In this document: piece by piece, positions 49,689 through 58,400 of the stretch
Layout: every line of letters begins with the position of its first letter
Position numbering within the stretch: position 1 is the stretch's first letter
DNA from: Lateolabrax maculatus
Lineage: Eukaryota; Chordata; Actinopteri; Acropomatiformes; Lateolabracidae
DNA: 64,000 nucleotides
Direction: 5' to 3'
NCBI GenBank assembly: GCA_031216445.1
Contig: CM062215.1
Coordinates: forward strand, 11,720,501 to 11,784,500
The notes under the pieces: generated by a model
What the model saw: only the letters and a program-made list of their open reading frames with translations
Database searches by the model: none
Told to the model about the DNA's origin: nothing
Translations under genes and position numbers: made by a program

Positions 49689-52600
49689 GGAGTCCCGGGC
49701 AGTTAGTAATGGCTGTGCTCCGCAGACAGCCTTGTAATGAAAACCACTTATCGTCTACTGATTGTGAAATAGTTTGGAAGTAGGCTGTACATTGAACATT
49801 TCCCACCACATTCTCTGTTGTTGCTACGAACTTAAAGTCACAAGTGTGTATTCTCTTGTCTTGTTTTGTTGCATTTGTTGGGGACTATTTTCATTGCCGT
49901 ATGAATCCATGTTTGACGCTGTAATGAGCAGTCCCGGCAGCAGGACAGTGTGTGTGGGATTGAGTCCAAATAAACTACAGTGTGTGTTCATGGTGATGAA
50001 GGAACATGTCACTCAGTGCAACAGTGTGGCTCACTGACTGAATAGTTTTTGAAAAACAATGGAGCGCCATGGCACAGAGAAAGGAGATATATCAGGCTGT
50101 GATACACACACAACACTTGTTGGCAGATACATTCTTTGCTGGTTTGGCTCTTACACGTGGGATTTGATGACAATAACAAAAATATTGAATATGAACAGAC
50201 TTAACCTTTAAGGTCTGATTCAGGAGACGTGAGGAACGACAAATATTTGATCATGGGTCTGTCCCTGTTTTCTCTTTCTCTCTCAAACAGGAGGTGGACC
50301 CCGCTGAGATCCATCTCAGCACTAGGCTGATGTAATGTTGACACAGTCTTTGAGTTTCTTTGAACACACGCAGCAGATCTATGTAGCGTGTAAATGTTTA
50401 TAAGACCGTGAGGCAGCGGTAACCTACAGTACACGCAGGAGTCAAATTTCATGTGTTCACCAAGTAATATCATAATTTGCCCATATCCTCGTAACCAGCT
50501 GTACTAAGCTACTCAACAGCCACCCCTGGCAGGTACCCTGGCGTGTAAATATTTAGTATAAACTAATCCAAAAAACTTAAAAAAAAATACTCGTTTTCAT
50601 TTACCTTATACCTTATATCCAAACTTAGAGTACGTCCACATTAATCTAGTACTTTTTTTTCCTGTTTGAGCTCTCCATTCAGACTAAAGGAGCGTTTTTA
50701 TTGCCCAAAAACAAAGTTTTTCCAAAACAGCCTCCAGAGTGCGCTGATCTTAAAACGCCGACTTGGTGTTTCCGTGTGGAAAAAGGTCTCTACAAAAAAA
50801 ACGACCTGGAAACTCTAACGTGGACCGCGATCGCGTTCACATAAAAATTGTCTTCAAATTTAGACGGCTTAAAGGATTTGTAGTCCTGGGAACAGCTAGT
50901 GCAACTGGTTCCTGGGCTGTTTAAAAACACTCCATGTGAGAGCATTTGGTTGTCAGGAGCACTGCACCATATAACAGGTTAAGAGGATTTAAGTAAGTTA
51001 AATTTGTCCAAGCAAAGTTGACCTAACTCCGAAACATCCTGGTTCACAAAACTAGAGTCATCCACATTCACACATATCCTCACTGAGCAGCTTCGATGGA
51101 AATGATCTGGGGTCTTTGGCTACCTCACAGTAACATGAGCCTTGTCCTCCTCATCATATTTGTCTGTCTCCCCTGGCAACAGAAAATGGAGGTGACAACA
51201 TTGCACTCCCTCTCAACTTTTGCTTCATGACTCTCTGGCCTTCTGGTGCTGCAGCCCACGTGTTTGACTCCTGAAATTCAAATCATGACACTTAAAATAC
51301 ATGCGGCTGTAATCTTAAGCGCAGCTTCTTTTAACCATTCCCAGGATTCAAACCTGAAACTTTGAGTTTACAAGCCCATTTCTCAAAAAACAACAAAAGT
51401 CCACCGTCATACAGCATATCATCCTTCTGTTTAGAGCATTCCTTGAGTTTTTGTGGTTAAGTATTGCTGTCCATACTTTATCTCACATCCCTCGCCCACT
51501 TCTGCCTCAGTTACTGATTTTCCACATTTCACAGAATTACTTCAAACAACCAGCTGAGAACAGGTGGTGTTTTCAGTTGTTCGTGTGTCTGGGAGAGCAG
51601 TGATAACAATAGAGATACTGTAACACAGTGATGGCAAAAACAGTAAATAGTTTCCCAGTGGTGGAAAGTAACCAAGTACGGTATAATTTTGAGTTTCCTC
51701 ATAGTGACCCTCAAAGCCCACAAAGACCTGAAGCTCTCCTCAGCTCTGTGGAGCGTCTCTTTCAGTTTGTTTTGGATGTTTTGTTTCGTTCTCACCGCTC
51801 TCATCAGCGTCACTTCCAGCAGCAGCAGGCAGGTGTTTTCAGCGAGAAAGCTCTGATATACCCACTGAACACGACCTGCCCGGCACCACACGGCAGACAG
51901 ACACAGTTAGAGACCAGCTGGTGAACGGAGTGGAGCGCTGAGCAGCTAAAGAGCTCTCAGGAGTTGGTGGGGACCAAAACACAACTGTTCTCTAACACGT
52001 TTGCCATATCAACCTAAAAGGTGATATGTCAGTTTTGTCTTCCAATCTTGTTTCCGTTGCCATAAAGTGGCTTAAAAAAGTAATTGAATTCAGGTTTAAG
52101 TCATTTTTAGGTCAATTAACATTTCAATGTGGATGGCAAACTCTTAAGAAAACAATCTAAAAAATATTATTGTGAGTGGCATACTTCTCTACAGGTAAAC
52201 AGTGGTTTCAAGCTGCACATAGCCTTAATCAATACCAGCTCCAAGGTCACTGCTCTGCGACCGAGTTTGACCTCTGAGGGGGGAAAAGCTAAACAAAAAT
52301 GTACCTACAGGGCTGAGTAAATAACTCTCTCCACATCTTACCTGGAAGTCGTCGGTGGGGAACTGCAGCATGTCCCGCAGAACATCGCTGATGATCTGGG
52401 TCTTCCTCTGTAGGACCACATTCTCGTAGTCCAGAGGCTCTATGATCTTCGGCTTTACCTGAAAGAGCAGATTACAGCAGTGGATCAACAAGTGGCAGCA
52501 CGTGGCGAGGCAGACTAGCTGCAGCTTGTTTGTGGTCTCTCCGGTTGTATTTGCTTCTATATTTCATATCTGTGGTCATTCCGGAGAAAATTCTTAATAA

Positions 52601-55362
52601 TTTAACAATTAATGAGGGTATCAGTGAATGGGCTGCGGGATGAGTTGCAGAGGGTGTTCACGCTGACTGGACAACAAGTCGCTATTGTCCTTTCACAGAG
52701 TTGCTGGTTGACAGCTACAGCAGCAGGATCGGGCACAGAGACGGGGATGAATGTGGGTGAACAGACGAGGAGATGCTACATGAGGGAAGCGAGGGACGGA
52801 CGGATGGATGAGCGCGAGTCTGTGTGCGCCATTGTACCAGTCACTGGGTCATGAGCTCACGTTCAAACCCTGAACTAGATAAGTAAATAGGGATCATGGC
52901 AGCATTACCTCCTCACACCACTGCAGGAAGATATACAGTCCAAGCAGGATTCTTCATTCCATAGTAAATCCTTATGCTACATTACAACAGAGAGGGCTTT
53001 GTAAGCCATTGATGCTTGGTAGTAGGTAAAATAGTGGAGCCTAGTCCATGATCTAGCAGAGATTAAACTCCCCCGGCGCTGCAGACGTCGGCTCTAACAT
53101 TCCACAGAAAAGACCCAAGAGATTCCTCCAGCATCCCCCCCCAACAAGCCTGACTGTGATGCTAGAAAACACATCTTCACATATGACCCACACATGTCTG
53201 CGTATTAAGATTCTAAGGATGTAATCAAAGCTTTGATCTGTTTAAACCTGAACAAAGACATATTCTAGTTTTTAAACACTTCACAACCTTGACAGTTTAC
53301 ATAAAAAAAAGTGCGGTTGTTTTGTGCTGGAAGTACAAATTAAAACGGGTTTAGATAAGGACACCGTGCATAAAGCCGTGAGTCAAAATTTGAGAATGGT
53401 GAGAGAGCTGAACTCAGCCATGCTAATCCCATCCTCTCTTCTATTTCCTTTGCTTTACAGCATCCCAGAAAGGCCAGATTTATGAATACAAATGAGTATG
53501 CTGATACTGCTTTACTTTCTAAAGCTCAAGATGATGTCTCCAAATTGCTTGTTCTCCCTGACCGACAGTCCATAACTTCAAGATGTTCAGTTTACAATGA
53601 TTTAAAACACAGAAAAGCAGAAAATCCTCACAACTGAGAAGCTGGCACCAACAAATGTTTGACATCATGCTAGGAAAAAAAAGGATTTAAATGATGAATC
53701 AATTGTCAAAAGAGCAACTAATTCATTTTTTGTCAAATCAATCAATTAGTGATTTTTTTTCAGTTCTGTTACGTGCAAAATTCCTATTTTGCAGCTTCAT
53801 CTAACAAACAAACATAAAAATTGGAAGAAAATCAGCCACTACACAAAATATTACTAAAAGTTATCACTCATCTTTCTGTAAATGTCTAAACTGCATGGCT
53901 GTGATCCAGATTATTTGGATTAGCCTCTTGGTCTGTGTCCAATGGACACATAACAAACTGTGGCCAATTACATAGATGTCTGAGCATAGACTTTTTTGAT
54001 TCGCCCAACCAATCCCCCTGATGACGTAATGAAAATATCCTTCCATATCTCTCAGCCCTTTGGATGCAAAAGATCATCTGATAAGCAGAAAATCGTCGGC
54101 CCTGATTTCCAACTGGATAATTGCCATTCAGACAGATAATAATAACAAGCAGCTGTGAACTGTGACTTGTCAGTAATTATCTCAGATGAATACATTAAAA
54201 ACAGTTGTGTGATGACCAGGTTTAACTTAAAAGCTGATAAAGCTGTAGTAGTTATTATGCTCTATGAGGTCAAATACTGTCAGTTTAATAATACTCTTAC
54301 CTAACTAGTGAACTATGGTTTATAATCTTGATTTTGCTGAAAATCCAATTTAATCCAACATTTTGCAGTAAAATGACAGTAAAATGGCAGATTCTTTGGC
54401 TTCCAAATGTCAGTCCAACTATGGAAATACCTAAATCTTTTAAAATAAAAACTTTATTTATAAAAATGCTGAAAGAAAACACAGTCTATGCTGCTTTCTA
54501 CAGTGTTCTTCAACAAACTATTGACCCTGCATCTTTATCATTGCACCAACTTTTCCAGCCAACTTGTCAAACTCCCTGACTCTGACACACACAGAAACGG
54601 TTAATGAACAAAAGGAGCCACAAGTGCTCCATTTTCTAAAAAAAGATCAACATTCAACCCCCTGGAGAGGTGTACCCTGAAGCTGCTATTTCCCATTTCC
54701 GTCTAACCCTTTTAAAATATCTTCAAAGCTGCTCTTAAAAGGGAATCCAAGTTAAACAATCCGATCACATCAGTTCCCTTTTAGCGAGCAACTCCCAGAA
54801 GGAGAGTGGACTTTAGGAAAACTTTACTACTGTGTAAAAGATGGCACAGTACACACTTACCGCTGCCACCTGTGAGCCAGCCTCCACCTCTGCCTCAATC
54901 TCAGCCAGGCTCTTGTACTGCTGTGGAGACTCTATCACCATCTCCCTTTTGGGGGCTTTGCCAGCCCGGCCCTGCATGGTGGTCACTCCGGCCTGTGTGT
55001 GTAGCCTCTGATCAGGTGTGAGACTCACTGCACGCATGCTGCCATGGCGCAAAAGTTGCCCGCAGTGTGGGACGGCTGAGAGAGCTCTGCCGACGTCCAG
55101 CCAGATTCCCTCTGTGCTCAGTCACAATAGCCCAGCCTCCCTCTCCCTCTCCCTCTCTCCCGCTCTGTCTCTCATCAGACGAGGAGGGCCCCTCCCACCC
55201 TCACAGCTGTGCAGCTGTGAGAGAGTGTGTGGATACGTGTGTGTGTGTGTTTGTATGTACACTATGTGATTTGTGTGAGGAGGAGGAGGGGAGGAGAAAT
55301 CAACCACTCCCCCATTAAAAACTTAGAAGAGGCCCAGAAATCATGCTGTCATGTGGCTGCTC

Positions 55363-55406
<44 letters not shown>

Positions 55407-58400
55407 TTGAAAACAGAAAGCTCACTTATTTCTCCACTCCAATTACCTGCTCCTTAATTCTTTATGATCTGATGATATGACTATGGCTACAAATGATGGC
55501 ATAGGTTCACATCAGTTTAGAATGTCAGATGGATCCTACATCGGATTGAAAAACTGCGTTTCTGTCCAAGTGACTAAAAATACACCAGCCACAGTAACAG
55601 TATTTAAACACTCAATCTGTGTTGATAAAGTTCTACTCCCCATTGATATTTTGCACTGCTTTGAACTGTTCCTACGCCGTATCCGCTGCAGCAGGCACCC
55701 ACAGCGGGGTCAGTTAAAACACACTTCCCCCTTATCCGGCTCTCAGACACAAAACACACACACACACACCCCTACAAACACACACACACACATGCACACA
55801 CCCTCTCCTGCTGCTTCAGGAACAGTTTGAGTTGCCTCTTGTTTCTCCATCCAGTCAGTGTTGTCTCTGAGGAGAATCACTCGCCTTTAATCTTTAAGCG
55901 GCGGAGGCGCCTCGGCTCAGCTGTTTTCTATCGGAGAGTGTGTTTCAGAATGATGACATTTAAAGTTTGCAGAGAGGAATTACTGTGGGTATATTTATGC
56001 AAATCCTGTATTTTTTTTTTTGTTTTTTTTCCCCCTCTATGCTGCGTTACACACAACTCCCAAACCACACCAATGTTTACAAGCCACTGAATCTTTCTGA
56101 CTCAACAACTATGATTAATAACTCATCCAATTATATCTATGGGAAGAGGAGCTGGGGCCCTCTTGTGCACACGGAATGGGAGGGGGAGAGGTGGGGTGTC
56201 AGAGAGAGGGGATGACATGCCACGGGTCAGGAGGACTTCAAAGGCCGTCGTCGCTCTGCTGCAGTTTCAGCACCATCGCTCCAAACAAAATGTAGCACAA
56301 GGGCGGGCAAGGGTGTGTGTGTGTGTGTCTCTCTCTGTGTGTGTGAGTGTCTGTATGTGTGCGCGCGAGTTTCACTTTTCGTACAGCAGGGTTCTCTGAT
56401 GTGTGAGGCACTGTGCATAATTAGCATAACTTGTTTTAACTGTACTCGCTTCAAAGGGACTTGCTGAAATGTACCATTCAGAGAAATAACTTCTTTTAAA
56501 AACACAGGAAGCGGCACAGAGGCTGTAGGATAAGGTTGTTCCACTTCAGCAACAGGGCACCATGAGGTGAGTCGAGGCGGAAAAGGCTTTATAAGCCACA
56601 GGAGTGACCATCATGGATGGAACAGAATTAGCACCGTCACTAATACAAGTGTGTAGGGTGGCCATTGATGATTACTTTCATTTTCAATTAATATGTCAAT
56701 TAACCATTTTGTCAATTATATGAATGTAAATTCATACAGTATCAGTATCTCTATGTTTTCTCTATTCACGCTGTAGGAAACTGGAGGTACTGGTGGTAAA
56801 TCTTTGAGCCACAACCAATTGCTTTGCTACAAAACACTTGGATCCTGATGGTCAAGTTTGCTGGAAACATTTTATGTTTCCTTTTAGCAGCCCTATTAAT
56901 TGCAATAGTGTTGGAGAAGGCTGAGAGATTAAACCAAATCGGGAAGCTCAGTGTGTTTGGGGTGAAGCATTTAAAGCAAAACTAATGCAGGTTCCTGACT
57001 TGACGTTCCTCTGGCCTCAGTCTGTAATGGACTGACTGACTGTACTGCGGAGGCCTCAGTGACAGCGTCACCAGCTCAGCGTGATAATCAGCCTCTTGTC
57101 AAAGACCCTGGCTGCGCTGAGGTCATCCCGCTTCATTCACCCACATCTCTGGAGCGCCCTCACACCATCACGCTTCCTGGAGCCATCGCTGGCCCCATGC
57201 CAGCGATACCACGAGGATGTGTGAGTTTCTGCCTGAATATGTTGATGATGGGAGATGGGAGTGCAAATTAGCTTACAAGACCGTCTGCGTAAGGGAGTAA
57301 GTAAGTAAAGGAAGTTAAAAAAAAAAAAAAAGTTGTCAGAGAGAGAGTTAGGAGGAGAAGGATGGCGTCCATTTGTTTTTACACAGCTTGAACCCATTAG
57401 GACATGTGAGCCTTCTACGCCCTTCCCAAGAGGCATACGCAGACACACATACACACACACACACACACGTATAGACGGAGAGCGTCACACAAGTCTGTGG
57501 AGAATTGCATAAGAGCGGGTTGACGTAATGTTTGGGAGCCGACCATTGCTACAGGCGCCCTGGAGAGAGAAAGTGTGAGGGTGTTGCCTGAAAAGAAGTG
57601 AAACTTCCCCTTCAGACTGATCCCCCCCCCCCCCCCCCCCCACTTCCACACACGATACACTAACACACACACACATACACAGTAATCACATGCACATTAG
57701 ATTCCTGACCTAAAACTCACTCATCTGTCACCATTGTCTATGGCACAAAGTGAAAAATGCTGAATGTCTTTAATCAGAGAGCAGCTCAGTGGTCTGTCTT
57801 GTGGTCAACATTATATTACTTGTGGCTCCAGGTAGTGCAGGGGAAAACATGTGGGACAAGTTAAATATGATACGAGAGAGGGGAGTTCCCTAAGTCTCTA
57901 TGATGTCAGAGCTCTCAGAGGTGCTGAGAGCTCGGCTCAAGACTGTACTGCAACATCAGCTGAGGCACAGAAGGTCCCTGCATGGGATTAATGCATAGGA
58001 AAGAAACGTAGATTCAAAACACACAGTCACTGGGATTCATTCAGTCTCCTCCTGTTTGTTTTACAAAGGGATGGTCCATAGTCTGCACTGGACCAGATAA
58101 TGTATGATGAGTGCATTCCAGTATACAATAGTCATGGACTAGTGGATAGAGCTAAATTAGTCAGTAAATAATCAAAGCACTAGGACAACATTTATCTTAC
58201 TGTACAGGTCCATGACAAGTGGTGCAGGAGTAATGCCCGCTCAAACCAGCATTTAAAAAGGCGTCGACCAATAGCAAAAACCATCTTAACAGTAGTGACC
58301 TCTGAGGGAATGGAGAGCCAGACAGTCCGAAATAGAGGAAGATATGGTAGCTTATCAGTTGTGTATCACCCTCCTCTGTCTGTGTGTAAACTGCTCCAGA

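Larger units (their letters stand above)
47292..52341 (-). other. dock9 intron 2 (5.05 kb), contents
   Basis: No supported gene. It contains two relatives of a fold-back element (47661-47940 and 48636-48803), (GT)n/(CA)n tracts at 49466-49506 and 49619-49687, and a common teleost dispersed repeat at about 51655-52010. The remainder shows nothing I can name. Confidence 0.5.

Noticed and set aside
55477..55830. 117-codon plus-strand ORF
   Set aside because: Ends in a (CA)n repeat, no recognisable domain, no splice signals consistent with a gene.
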